This document shows positions 11,992-22,640 of a stretch of 64,000 bases of DNA, piece by piece. The first letter of the stretch is position 1. Each line of letters begins with the position of its first letter. Position numbers and translations under genes: made by a program. Origin of the DNA: Onchidella celtica (Eukaryota > Mollusca > Gastropoda > Systellommatophora > Onchidiidae). The notes beneath the pieces are model-generated. The model was not told the origin of the DNA. It ran no database searches and saw only the letters and a list, made by a program, of their open reading frames with translations. Location: contig OZ007583.1 in assembly GCA_963931925.1 (NCBI GenBank), positions 10,801,872-10,865,871 on the forward strand. Direction: 5' to 3'.

Positions 11992-13292
11992 TGTCACGAT
12001 TAAGGTTGATGGCCTTGTACGCCACGAGTGTAGAGGGGGTAAACTTAGTAGGGGAAAAGGGGAGTTTAAAGTTGTTGACGAGTATGAAAGCTTACTATCA
12101 CGAGGAAGGTCGGTGGCCTTGTGCGCCACGAGTCTTAGAGGGGGTGAGCTTAGCAGGGGAAAACAAGGTTTTTAACATTGTTGACGAGCGTGAAAAGATA
12201 CACACGTCTCGCTTTAAACTAGTCGCGTGTGCAAAAACATCGGGAGTATAAATGGAGGAAAAGCTCGACACACGTGGTTCCCAAGTTATTCATTCCCAGA
12301 GGAAGACGCAGAGAGAAGCGGTCCGGGCGACAGGTGGAAGGTCGTGCCATGGGGACCAGGGGTGTTATGTATGTGAGGGATCTATCAGATTCCCAAGTTA
12401 TTCATTCCCAGGGGAAGACGCAGAGAGAAGCGGTCCGGGCGACAGGTGGAAGGTCGTGCCAGTGGGGACCAGAAGTGTTAGGTGTGTGAGGGATCTATGA
12501 TGTTCGCATTTATTTCCCAATAAGCAGAATTTATCGGTCCGGGCGACAAGTGGAAGGTCGTTCCATGGGGACCAGAAGTTAAGGAGTCCTGAGGACGGGA
12601 TGGAAACCCTTCGGGAGCTCGTGATCTACGATGGCGGGTGTGAACCGTCTGTGTGCTATTCGTTTGCAGAAGTTAAGGAGTCCTGAGGACGGGATGAAAA
12701 CCCTTCAGGAGCTAGTGATCTACGATGGCGGGTGTGAACCGTCTGTGTGCTATTCGTTTGCAGTTTAAGGAGTCCTGATGACGGGTTGAGAACCCTTCAG
12801 GAGCTAGTGATCTACGATGGCGGTTGTGAACTGTGTTTTCTTATTCGTGTGAAGCCAGGGGCGTCTGTTTCCCCTTTTATCGTTGAAATTAGAGATCTAG
12901 GAAGGATCGTTTGAACTCTGGAGACGTGAAACTGCATCAGCGAGGAGAGCAGCTGTCGACAGAGACTATTGAGTATACATAATTAAGTTTATGGACAAAG
13001 GGGTTAGATCTAGATGTGAGTTGGGGAGTAGAGAATAGCCATGATCCCCAAGAGTGAATTTCCAATATCTCTGTTTTTGTGACTGTGTATTTGATTATCA
13101 TGAGTTGAATGTTTTTGGCATAAGTTTTGTCATGCATTTAGTATTAAATATCGTTTAATTTAAATTTCACTCCATGTGTCCGTTGATCGCTGGTCTGCTT
13201 GCTTGGCTTGTTAGCTGGGTTTGAAAGGAAAAATAAGTTAAGTGCACATCACACATGTGGTCGTGACAATCTTCACGCACGTGATCGTGACA
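11992..13292 (+). repeat. Left LTR (1301 bp)
   Basis: It begins TGTCACGATTAAGG and ends GTGATCGTGACA, so the ends are TG..CA, and it matches 17344-18864. It contains two tandem-repeat arrays: two units of ~109 bp (from about 12276, each with GGTCCGGGCGACAGGTGG) and three units of ~93 bp (from 12575, each with AAGGAGTCCTGA). It is 220 bp shorter than the right LTR because it has two fewer 109-bp units. Confidence 0.93.
12247..12252 (+). promoter_or_regulatory. LTR TATA box
   Basis: TATAAA in the LTR just before the first 109-bp repeat. It is the best candidate core promoter for the element and is conserved in the right LTR at 17598-17603. Confidence 0.5.
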
Positions 13293-13294
13293 AT

Positions 13295-13312
13295 TGGGAA
13301 CTCGTCCGGGAT
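13295..13312 (+). promoter_or_regulatory. Primer binding site, tRNA-Pro-like
   Basis: It starts 2 bp after the LTR with TGG and reads TGGGAACTCGTCCGGGAT. Known tRNA-Pro primer sites differ from this at two positions near the 5' end. It primes minus-strand DNA synthesis in LTR elements. The distal part is repeated twice more downstream (13344-13360 and 13381-13397). Confidence 0.75.
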
Positions 13313-13397
13313 TTGAAATTTTATAAACTGTTAGGACGTATATAACTCGTCCGGGATTTGATCTGAAATTGATAGGATCTAACTCGTCCGGGATTTG
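13299..13397 (+). repeat. Triplicated primer-site-derived leader motif
   Basis: AACTCGTCCGGGATTTG occurs exactly three times, at 13299-13315, 13344-13360 and 13381-13397, in the leader between LTR and gag. Spacings are 45 and 37 bp and the following bases are also similar. Confidence 0.9.
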
Positions 13398-13462
13398 AAA
13401 TTTTAGGACACATACGAATGGTCCAAATTGTAGAAATAGTTTTGTAAGTCAGAGCAGCGGCC

Positions 13463-13867
13463 ATGGAGGTAAATACCTTTCTAACGTCACCAAAACCGGA
13501 GAATTTGTTAACCTTTAAGAAACCGGAGTTGTTGACGATTAGTAAGAGATTAGGACTCGATTATGTGAAAGCTAGCTTAAGAAAAGCAGAAATATCGAGA
13601 TATATTGCTGAATATTATGTGGATGATGATGTGTTCGAAGAAAGCGACCTAGCTCAGTTTGAAACTATGGCATCAGTAACTGAAGTTAATATTGAGTTAC
13701 AGAAAGAGAAGATGCGGATTGAGCTAGAACAGAAAAAGCTAGAGAGAAAGAAAGAGATAGACAGGCGCAGGAGAAAGAAAGAGATAGACAGGAGAAGGCG
13801 CAAGAAAAAGAAAGAGATTGACAGGCGCAGGCGCAGGAGAAAGAAAGAGGAAGACAACATGAGCTAG
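13463..13867 (+). pseudogene. gag N-terminal part, broken
   Basis: The 134-codon frame starts with an ATG in good context. It has an N-terminal segment resembling a SAP-like helix pair (residues about 18-50), then a very basic, repetitive region of KKEIDRRRRK units (residues about 88-128). It ends at a TAG. A neighbouring frame reads on through HELEKARLG until the SINE-like insertion at 13888, so a frameshift precedes the stop. Function: structural nucleocapsid precursor of the retrotransposon. The Arg-rich repeats may have expanded by slippage. Confidence 0.7.
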
Positions 13868-13879
13868 AGAAAGCCAGAT

Positions 13880-13887
13880 TAGGTATT
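13880..13887. repeat. Target-site duplication (left) of SINE-like insert
   Basis: TAGGTATT, repeated exactly at 14207-14214 on the other side of the insert. Confidence 0.8.
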
Positions 13888-14206
13888 TTGTATTTGTATT
13901 TGTATTTGTATAACTCTTTAATCCCATTTGGGAAATTTTGCCATTGTGCCATTGCAGCCCAGTTATAACTGGAGCAGGCACGTCGTCGCCACAGTGCAGC
14001 GGGGCGTTTTTTTTTTGGGGGGGGGGAGATGAGGGGGGAGGGGGAGGGACTGGTAGAGATGAATTTAATTTAATTTTGCCCGGGCAGCGGCCTGTTCGGC
14101 CTGCTCTTTACGATTTCCAACTGCCAAGGTATCTTTAACGTGCGCAACGTGCACACGGGCCCTCCGAATTTTTTCGTCCTTATCCGAGAAGACTAGGTAC
14201 TCGATC
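13888..14206 (-). mobile_element. SINE-like retroposon inserted in gag
   Basis: A 319-bp insert flanked by an exact 8-bp duplication (TAGGTATT). Read on the - strand it ends in a TACAAA-type simple tail (13888-13910), preceded by GGGATTAAAGAGTTATAC. A core at 14085-14155 is shared with 5167-5210 and 59701-59800. A poly-G/poly-T tract (about 14010-14030) lies inside. Tail, duplication and size fit a SINE or a short 3' LINE fragment. No clear pol III boxes were identified. Confidence 0.75.
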
Positions 14207-14284
14207 TAGGTATTACTAGTAGATCACATGAACCTAGTTTCCTGCGAGTAGGGAAGTAAGGTTGGTTCCCCCCTTTAATGAGAG

Positions 14285-14768
14285 GGAAGTGGATAAATAC
14301 TTCCAACATTTTGAGAAGGTGGCCCTTAGTCTGAACTGGCCCAAACAACATTGGCCATTAATGTTACCAAGTGTAATAAGGGGTAAAGCTCAATAGACCT
14401 TTTTGGCCCTTTCCATGGAAGACGCGGGGAATTATGACCGTGTGAAGGACACGATATTAAAAGCGTATGAATTGGTGCCTGAAGCATATCGGCAAAAGTT
14501 CAGATATTACAAAAAAATTGACAGTCAAACCTATATTGAGTTTGCTCATGAGAAAGAGGTATTTTTTGAGAGATGGTGTTCCTCGGTGGAAATATGTAAA
14601 GATTATGAAAAGCTTAAACAGCTTATATTATTAGAGGATTTCAAAACGGGAATCCATGATGAAGTAAAGACTTACCTAAACGAGAAAGCGACAAAGACGT
14701 TGCAAGATGCCGCTAAACTGGCTGATGAGTTTGCATTAACTCATAAAAGTAGATTTTGGGCTCAGTAG
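14285..14768 (+). pseudogene. gag capsid region, broken
   Basis: The reading starts in a capsid-like segment (HFEKVALSLNWPKQHWP) and passes one in-frame TAG at 14394-14396. It then stays open as 121 codons from 14403 (SMEDAGNYDRVKDTILKAYE) with the helical, charged composition of Ty3/gypsy and SCAN-like capsid domains. A frameshift in a run of T near 14755 moves the frame to that of the protease, so gag and pol were originally one frame here. Confidence 0.75.
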
Positions 14769-17163
14769 ACCTGGTAGAGTTCAGGATAGGAGGTCCTTAA
14801 ATGATACTGCTGGCGATCCGAGGGGAGTCAAGATTGAATTCCCGCGGAGATCCAGTAGTTTCGATGGGAGAAGACCTGGTCCTAGTGGAAAAGATTACCA
14901 TTTCCAGAGAAGAGATTGGAGGAACGAGGGATCAAGATGTAATAACTGTGGGAGATTAGGCCATAGAAGCTGGGATTGTCGTGCCCTTGGGAAAAAGAAG
15001 ACTGGCCCTATAGCTTTTGTGGGAAGACCGAAAGTTATAAATGCTCCGCAGCCTCGTAATCCAGTGGAGTTAGAGACCATAAGGGAAGAATTTCTACCAT
15101 TTGTGACAGTGGGTCTAGTGTCTCTTGGGGAAAATTCCACCCCCATACCTTTAAAAATATTGCGGGATACTGGATGTTCCCAGTCCCTCCTGTTAGATAA
15201 TGTTCTAGATTTTAATGATAACTCAAATACTGGAGAAGTTAGTCTTATACGGGGTATAGAGGGAGTCTTTAGCCCTGTACCTTTGCATAAAATTTATCTA
15301 AAGTCGGACTTTATAACAGGTCGAGTTGTAATTGGACTTAGGTCTGGTTTGCCAGGAGAGGGAGTATCTCTATTATTAGGAAATGACCTTGCCAGTGGTG
15401 AAGTGATACCAACTGTGCAGTTGACTTCAAAGCCTGGGACCGATGACGAAAGTGTAGATACAAATATATATCCTTCATGTGCGGTGACTCGAGCTATGGC
15501 TAAAAAGGAAGAGCAGTCAGATGACAGTGAAGAGATTTGTGAAGAAGATAGGTCGACGGAATCCAGTGTAGATAATTCTTGTGATCTTTCTAATACTTTT
15601 CTAGGATCCATATTACATGAAGACGATGTCAGTCATTCCGATGTTATGCGGGAAGATAAGAATTTATCATATGATAGAGATCACTTGATTAAAGAACAAG
15701 GCTTAGATCCTAGCTTACAGCCATTGCAGGATCAAGTTCTGAGCGACGAAGAACTTAATAAAGTACTAAAAGGGTACTTCATAAAAGATGGAGTACTTAT
15801 GAGAAAATGGAGACCCATTGATGTCCGCGCAACGGAAGAGTGGGCGGTTGTTTATCAAGTTGTGATTCCAAAACCATATAGGCACGAGATACTTGCCATG
15901 GCCCATAATTTACCTCTGGGTGGCCATTTGGGTATAAGGAAAACCAATGATAGGATAATGAGACATTTTTTTTGGCCAGGAATTAACAAGGATGTGGCTT
16001 ATTTTTGTAATACATGTCACACATGTCAGATAGTGGGAAAACCAAATGCTGGAAAAAGAATGGCCCCTTTACAGCCAATTCCAATTTGTGGGGAGCCCTT
16101 TTCCAAGGTAATCGTTGATTGCGTTGGTCCTTTGCCAAAGACCAACTCAGGAAATCAATATTTATTAACCATAATGTGTACAGCCACTAGATTTCCTGAG
16201 GCTATTCCTCTTAGAAATATTAAGACACAGAGTATTGTGAAAGCTCTAGTAAAGTTTTTCACTTTATTTGGATTGCCCAAAGAGATACAGTCTGATCAGG
16301 GCAGTAACTTTATGTCGAGACTGTTTAAACAGGGTATTAATGAACTGGGGACCAGACAAATTAAGTCGTCTGCGTACCACCCAGAATCTCAGGGAGCTTT
16401 AGAGAGGTTCCACGCTACTTTAAAGAATATGATGAGAGCGTATTGCTATGATAGCGAGAAAAATTGGGACGGTGGAATACATTTGCTGTTGTTTGCAGCT
16501 AGAGAATCAGTTCAAGAATCACTAGGATTTAGTCCTTTTGAGTTAGTGTTTGGACATAATGTTCGTGGGCCGTTGGCTCTGTTGAAAGAAAAGTGGGTCG
16601 GTGATGATCCTCAAATGATTGTATTGGATTATGTGCAGAAGTTTAGAGATAGGCTCCATAAGGCTTGTGAGATAGCAAAAGAGAATTTGGGATGTGACCA
16701 AGAGAAAATGAAATTTTGGTATGACAGGAAGGCCAGGACAAGAAGTTTTAAACCTGGAGATAAGGTCCTTGTTTTATTTCCCCTGGAGTCAAATCCTCTC
16801 CAGGCTAGATTTTATGGACCCTGTGAAATTGAGACAAAAATTAATGACCTCAATTATATTATAAAAACTCCAGATAGGAGAAAGAGTACACAGTTGTGTC
16901 ATATTAATATGTTAAAAATGTATCATGAAAAGCCAGTTGAGATTGTTGCTGTAGTGAATGAAGTGGATAATGATATTGAGTCACAAGAAGAGACTCAAGA
17001 TGTACATTTTAGACGTGATGTGATATCCCCTAAGTTGTCAAATTCTGAGATTTTACAGAATATTGATTGGAAATTACATTATGTGAAATTGCGTCCAAGA
17101 GAGCGGTTGAAAAGATTTGTTGTGAAGTATCCAGATTTATTTTCTGATGTTGCAGAAACATGA
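14764..17163 (+). CDS. Retrotransposon zinc knuckle - protease - integrase polyprotein segment
   Basis: One open frame of about 800 codons that has no start of its own and continues gag. In order: a CCHC zinc knuckle (14938-14979, CNNCGRLGHRSWDC); an aspartic protease with DTG at 15166-15174; an acidic linker; an integrase HHCC zinc domain (about 15890-16030); the DDE core with Asp codons at 16117 and 16294 and Glu at 16402 (DD35E spacing); and a C-terminal GPCEIETKINDLNYII segment. It closes with YPDLFSDV, the sequence that normally leads into RT. RT itself is absent and the frame stops at the deletion junction. The integrase looks catalytically complete. Confidence 0.9.
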   Translation, partial: SRPGRVQDRRSLNDTAGDPRGVKIEFPRRSSSFDGRRPGPSGKDYHFQRRDWRNEGSRCNNCGRLGHRSWDCRALGKKKTGPIAFVGRPKVINAPQPRNPVELETIREEFLPFVTVGLVSLGENSTPIPLKILRDTGCSQSLLLDNVLDFNDNSNTGEVSLIRGIEGVFSPVPLHKIYLKSDFITGRVVIGLRSGLPGEGVSLLLGNDLASGEVIPTVQLTSKPGTDDESVDTNIYPSCAVTRAMAKKEEQSDDSEEICEEDRSTESSVDNSCDLSNTFLGSILHEDDVSHSDVMREDKNLSYDRDHLIKEQGLDPSLQPLQDQVLSDEELNKVLKGYFIKDGVLMRKWRPIDVRATEEWAVVYQVVIPKPYRHEILAMAHNLPLGGHLGIRKTNDRIMRHFFWPGINKDVAYFCNTCHTCQIVGKPNAGKRMAPLQPIPICGEPFSKVIVDCVGPLPKTNSGNQYLLTIMCTATRFPEAIPLRNIKTQSIVKALVKFFTLFGLPKEIQSDQGSNFMSRLFKQGINELGTRQIKSSAYHPESQGALERFHATLKNMMRAYCYDSEKNWDGGIHLLLFAARESVQESLGFSPFELVFGHNVRGPLALLKEKWVGDDPQMIVLDYVQKFRDRLHKACEIAKENLGCDQEKMKFWYDRKARTRSFKPGDKVLVLFPLESNPLQARFYGPCEIETKINDLNYIIKTPDRRKSTQLCHINMLKMYHEKPVEIVAVVNEVDNDIESQEETQDVHFRRDVISPKLSNSEILQNIDWKLHYVKLRPRERLKRFVVKYPDLFSDVAET

Positions 17164-17230
17164 TTTACGTATTATACATGTGAAAGGGAGAGAGAAAGTG
17201 ATGGCTGATTGCCTTTCCAGATGTCATTGA
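17162..17230 (+). pseudogene. RNase H C-terminal remnant
   Basis: 22 codons ending in TGA read DLRIIHVKGREKVMADCLSR plus two residues. This is the typical last helix of a Ty3/gypsy RNase H (HVKG..N.VADxLSR). It directly abuts the integrase frame but is shifted relative to it. Its position downstream of integrase fixes the original domain order as PR-IN-RT-RH. Confidence 0.85.
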
Positions 17231-17330
17231 TGTTATGTATTTGGATTATGTTTACCCTTCATATTTGAATGAAATTCTGATGTAATGAATTTCTTGTAAA
17301 AATTTTGCTCTAAGGATCAAAATTTTGTTT

Positions 17331-17343
17331 TGTGGGAAGGAGG
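17331..17343 (+). promoter_or_regulatory. Polypurine tract
   Basis: GTGGGAAGGAGG immediately before the right LTR. Plus-strand priming site by position and composition. Confidence 0.75.
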
Positions 17344-18864
17344 TGTCACGATTAAGGTTGATGGCCTTGTACGCCACGAGTGTAGAGGGGGTAAACTTAG
17401 TAGGGGAGATGGGGAGTTTAAAGTTGTTGACGAGTATGAAAGATTACTATCACGAGGAAGGTCGGTGGCCTTGTGCGCCACGAGTCTAGAGGGGCTGAGC
17501 TTAACAGGGGAAAACAAGGTTTTTAACATTGTTGACGAGCGTGAAAAGATACACACGACTCGCTTTAAACTAGTCGCGAGTGCAAAAACCTCGGGAGTAT
17601 AAATGGAGGAAAAGCTCGACACACGTGGTTCCCAAGTTATTCATTCCCAGAGGAAGACGCAGAGAGAAGTGGTCCGGGCGATAGGTGGAAGTTCGTGCCA
17701 TGGGGACCAGGGGTGTTATGTATGTGAGGGATCTATGAGGTTCCCAAGTTATTCATTCCCAGGGGAAGACGCAGAGAGAAACGGTCCGGGCGACAGGTGG
17801 AAGGTCGTGCTATGGGGACCAGGGGTGTTAAGTATGTGAGGGATCTATGAGGTTCCCAAGTTATTCATTCCCAGAGGAAGACGCAGAGAGAAGCGGTCCG
17901 GGAGACAGGTGGAAGGTCGTGTTATGGGGATCAGGGGTGTTAAGTATGTGAGGGATCTATGAGGTTCCCAATTTATTCATTCCCAGAGGAAGACGCAGAG
18001 AGAAGCGGTCCGGGCGACAGGTGGAAGGTCGTGCCAGTGGGGACCAGAAGTGTTAGGTGTGTGAGGAATCTATGATGTTCGCATTTATTTCCCAATAAGC
18101 AGAATTTATCGGTCCCGGCGACAAGTGGAAGGTCGTGCCATGGGGACCAGAAGTTAAGGAGTCCTGAGGACGGGATGGAAACCCTTCGGGAGCTCGTGAT
18201 CTACGATGGCGGGTGTGAACCGTCTGTGTGCTATTCGTTTGCAGAAGTTAAGGAGTCCTGAGGACGGGATGAAAACCCTTCAGGAGCTAGTGATCTACGA
18301 TGGCGGGTGTGAACCGTCTGTGTGCTATTCGTTTGCAGTTTAAGGAGTCCTGAGGACGGGATGAGACCTTTCAGGGGCTAGTGATCTACGATGGCGGTTG
18401 TGAACTGTGTTTTCTTATTCGTGTGAAGCCAGGGGCGTCTGTTCCCCTTTTATCGTTGAAATTAGAGATCTGGGAAGGATCGTTTGAACTCAGGAGATGT
18501 GAAACTGCATCAGCGAGGAGAGCAGCTGTCGACAGAGACTATTGAGTATACATAATTAAGTTTATGGACAAAGGGGTTAGATCTAGATGTGAGTTGGGGA
18601 GTAGAGAATAGCCATGACCCCCAAGAGTGAATTTCCAATATCTCTGTTTTTGTGACTGTGTATTTGATTATCATGAGTTGAATGTTTTGGGATAAGTTTT
18701 GTCATGCATTTAGTATTAAATATCGTTTAATTTAAATTTCACTCCATGTGTCCGTTGATCGCTGGTCTGCTTGCTTGGCTTGTTAGCTGGGTTTGAAAGG
18801 AAAAATAAGTTAAGTGCACATCACACACGTGGTCGTGACAATCTTCACGCACGTGATCGTGACA
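17344..18864 (+). repeat. Right LTR (1521 bp)
   Basis: Same TG..CA ends and content as the left LTR, but with four rather than two ~109-bp units (starting near 17632, 17741, 17852 and 17963), then three ~93-bp units from 18150. TATAAA is conserved at 17598-17603. Scattered single-base differences from the left LTR show it is not a very recent insertion. Confidence 0.93.
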
Positions 18865-18868
18865 CTTC

Positions 18869-19516
18869 CAATCCCATAAGCTGTTTCTAACCCAGCTAGA
18901 AATCTGAAAGATTGCAAGGGCTATCCTAAATTCAAACTAATCAGTGGCGGATCTACTACGAAGCTAATGAAGCTCTGGAAACGTTTTTAAATGAGCGAAT
19001 TTTGGATTTTGCCATGTCATTACTGCTTGCGAAGCCGCCCCATAGCAGTTCAAGCTCCCCAAAATGTAGGTCCACCAATGAAACTATGGTCATCCCAGCC
19101 GGGTTAGGCTGGACACCCGAAGCCTTTCTCTGACTGTGTGTTTAGTCCTGCACTTGTTCCGGAAGGCCACGGTAGATTTCAGGTAAGCTCCAGCTGCTGG
19201 CGCTTTAGTAGATCTTTTCAGAGAACCAGAACTGATGTTTTGTGGTGAGCCCGGTCCAGCTGTTTGAAAGAAAAGGACAAAGCAAAGAATGGCTGCGAGC
19301 ACATAGAGAAAATCAAACAAAACGATACCCATAATTTTTCACCCATGTATTTTTAAGGACGTTGTGGTAACATTGCCTCCTACCAACATCAATCAGAACA
19401 TTTTCAGAACTCCCTTCACTGGCACAAACAAAACAACAACAGTAAACTTGCGGCATTAAGGGCATCAACAATACAGATTAATGTGATTGAAGAAATCCTC
19501 TGTTTGTCTGTCTACC

Positions 19517-19563
<47 letters not shown>

Positions 19564-22445
19564 TTCGCTCACTCGTCAGACTTTTAGTCTCACATTTCTG
19601 TCCAGCAATAACTGATAATGTGTTTTGTTGACAATAATCTGAAGAAAGACTGCACGGCTCTCATAGATGTAGGGACAAGTGAAATGGGTTGCCAACATCT
19701 CGTTAATTATGCTTGATTGCTTCATATTCACAGTATATTTTCTATGGCTCAAATGTGCATGAATGGGTTTTTGCTTTCTTGATGGTATTAATAATCTCCT
19801 AGCTCCCACAATGGCGGCAACTGATTATTGATTACTTCAGCTGCCCTTTTTACTACTCTGTTTAATCTTGGAACTTGGTAGAAAAAAAACCCATGAAGTT
19901 TAACATTAAGTTTTAAGAGTTTGTCAGCCATCAGCTGTGACGGGATGTTGTTAAAAACTAAAGTACAATACTTTAGGTTACAAATCAGGTGTTTTAAGAC
20001 TTCCACATTTCTTTTTCTTCATAGGCAAATAGACAAGGGTTAAAAGGTTAATTTGCACTCCGAATCAAGATCTCAATGCTTGTCGATTTGCAACACTGAA
20101 TAATACTTGGCAAAACTATCTTTTCAACTCACTTGAAATTGCTTCATTAATGTCAGTCATTCAGAACACACAGGTTCATGATTTGTTTAGAACTGGTCCG
20201 ATCAAAGGAATAGTAATAATGTGTTTGTAGAGAACTACACGTATTAAAGAGGAAAGTTTTTAGTCTTCACAACATAGTTACAGCAAGAACAGAAGTAATT
20301 CAAATGCGGCTGGCATAACTTATGTAGGTTTTCGTTAAAGTTGTTTCATTATGCTGCTACTAAATATCCCGCCCACAATATTTTGCCTTCCATGCCATGA
20401 TTTTTTTGCAGAATATTTTGTCATTAAAGAATAAATTCAAGAAATTATCATTGGAAAATAACTTGGGGATATTATCTTATGGACATTTTATATTTCTATT
20501 CAGGCTCTTTAAGTGGAACGACATTGATGTCGAACAAAATTTTGCTAAGTCAAGAAAAAAATAATAATTTGTCCCAAAGGCCCATCTATCTAACCCAGAT
20601 GAAGCTGCCTTGAACCAACTCCTCTAATCTTACTACCTATGTTACTTCACAAGTTAGAAACACTTGCCCCGAATACGGTTTCGTAACGTCTTCGGCAAAA
20701 TATCCTCTGTCCTAGACTCATATTATGCTTTCTGTAGCTATGCCTTCAAATGTTAAAAAATAATCTAGATTGGACCCCTGGACATTGTGTTTCATAGTTC
20801 TGAAGTGCGGCGAAAATTAAGCAAGAGAGCATACGAAATGCTTCGGTTAAATGATACAAAAGAGTCCTAATTCGCCAGATGTCCATGGTTACAACGCAAG
20901 GAATACAAAACAGAGCACTGTTGATTAACGGAGCAGGTGAACTGAATTTGCAGAAGATATGAAAATAGAAATGTCTGTAAGCGACACAAATAAACCTTGC
21001 TTTGATTTAAATTCTAATCCAGGACAAGAGCACTTATCAAAGTGAATACGCAAATTTATCTGCTTCTTCAACAACACAATTGGTAGACCTCTCAGTGTGA
21101 GAGATTCACATTCCATGACAAACTGTATTCTTGTTATTTCAAGAAGACGGGGGAGGGCACAGTTCAGCAATGTTATTATTCTTTTTAAAGTTTACTGATA
21201 ATATGATATAAAAATGCAGGTTAAATTAATGCAGATTTTATAGCATAACACATTGAGGGCAAGCCCATCTTGTTTTTTTGTAGCCACGCCAGAATGTGTA
21301 TATTCTGTATGAAGGTCTATAGCCCTGGTTTAAAATGTTGTGTCCTTGTTTATGATGAGTCAGTTCCTGTCCTGTTTATGCAGTTTGCAAAATGCCCTAG
21401 AACAGCGGTCCTTAACCTTTTACTATCTGCTCCCACATCCCGATTAGTCACCACTTCAAAAAAAAAATAAAAAATGGAATTCTCAGAATTCTGGCAGAAC
21501 AGGTTCTTGTGTGTACTTACACTCTAGTACATTGATTCTGTGTAATATTACTAACAAGTTAATCAACTGAAAGTCCTGCAGTGAACAGGACCCATGCACC
21601 CTAGTGTTTTTCGGCGAGACCAAGTGCTTCGTTACAGGCCGAGGGTCCAGGCCTGATTTTCTTAACTCGTGTAAAATTTGGATCATGATTTGAATATCCA
21701 GATATTTTAAAGTATATGATAAAACAATCCAGATCACTCAAAAGCAAGACTCTGTCCAGCACTAATTCAAACCTAATAGGCCTCAAAGTCACATTAAAAT
21801 AATATCTGTTTCCCGTCGGTGCACTGTCACGTCCACGAGCCCAATATCCCTTTGTTTGTCTGTGTAGATTACATTGGCTCGCTTTACCACAAGAGCCTGC
21901 ACATGGCACAAATTGGACGCTAATGAGACGAATGTAATAAACGGATGTATTTCGGTAGAGTATTGTATTTTAAAGTCTTGAAACTAATTGCTTTTCAGAT
22001 TTAATATCAGCAGAACGTAATTTGAGAGATGGTCGTGAATGATTAACATGAAATAAGATAAAGTGTTAATGCAGTGTATGGCTATTTCACCAAATGGTTT
22101 ATGATTATTACTTTGATTTAGAAGCAGATGGGTAAAACATACATCCTAATTTCCTCGTAATTTCTGACAGCATGGTTCCTTCAAGCCATGGGCAGATACA
22201 ATAACCAATTCAAAAGGCCCTCAACTTGCAAAGTTTAGAATACATGAAGTGGTGTCTGTTTCGCTGCTTATTTTCTAGTCTCCATGGCTGACATACGAAT
22301 CTAAAACATGTTGTGACATGCTGTTCCATACAGGTCTGCTCATGCATATACAAAAGAGGACGAGAATATTTCCTAATTCGTCAGATGTGTAGTTACAACA
22401 CGAGGCGCACAAAACAGGAAATAGTCTGTAAAACTTGCTGCCGGT
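18869..22445. other. Intergenic, mostly unassigned
   Basis: No firm gene. A - strand frame at 19332-19090 (80 codons) begins Met-Gly and then has a hydrophobic stretch (VLFDFLYVLAAILCFVLFF), so it could be a signal-anchor first exon, with low support. A CAGCGGTCCTTAACC motif near 21404 resembles a hAT transposon terminus. No partner end was found. Confidence 0.4.
19501..19566. repeat. (TGTC)n/(TC)n microsatellite
   Basis: About ten TGTC units followed by a short TC run. Confidence 0.9.
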
Positions 22446-22640
22446 GTGGTGAAGTATTTGGTCCCCGTAGTAGACGTTCCCCTGGAACGAGTATTTCGTG
22501 GTTCACGCTTTTTTGGCAGCTGTGAAGTATTTGTACCCCCATTGCAGATGCCCCCCCCCCCGCAACAAATGCTATGAAGTAGTTTGTCCCCCCAGAACAA
22601 GTACCATATTGTAAATCATCCACCGGAACAAATACTTCTT
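22446..22640. repeat. Degenerate tandem repeat, unit ~60-70 bp
   Basis: Three diverged units begin GTGAAGTATTTGG (about 22449), GTGAAGTATTTGT (22522) and GAAGTAGTTTGT (22577). Each is followed by a C-rich run and GAACxAGTA or ACAAATGCT. A poly-C run lies at about 22548-22561. Confidence 0.5.

Larger units (their letters stand above)
11992..18864 (+). mobile_element. Gmr1-like Ty3/gypsy LTR retrotransposon, RT-RNase H deleted
   Basis: A complete provirus-like layout: left LTR, primer site, gag, zinc knuckle, protease, integrase, a remnant of RNase H, polypurine tract and right LTR. A 4-bp direct repeat CTTC flanks it (11988-11991 and 18865-18868), which marks true integration. Integrase precedes the RNase H tail, the order known from Gmr1-like Ty3/gypsy elements. 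RT and nearly all RNase H are missing between 17161 and 17162. Gag is broken by frameshifts, a stop and a SINE-like insertion, while the protease-integrase frame is intact. The element cannot replicate alone. Confidence 0.92.

Noticed and set aside
12006..12500. Short frames in the left LTR and their equivalents at 17330-17839
   Set aside because: They read the LTR tandem repeats in different frames, and unit number differs between LTRs. Not genes.
19090..19332. Signal-anchor protein gene on the - strand
   Set aside because: Only one hydrophobic stretch and no downstream exon or family match. Mentioned only as a weak possibility.
21404..21420. hAT transposon end (CAGCGGTCCTTAACC)
   Set aside because: A single diverged terminus without an opposite end or an 8-bp duplication.
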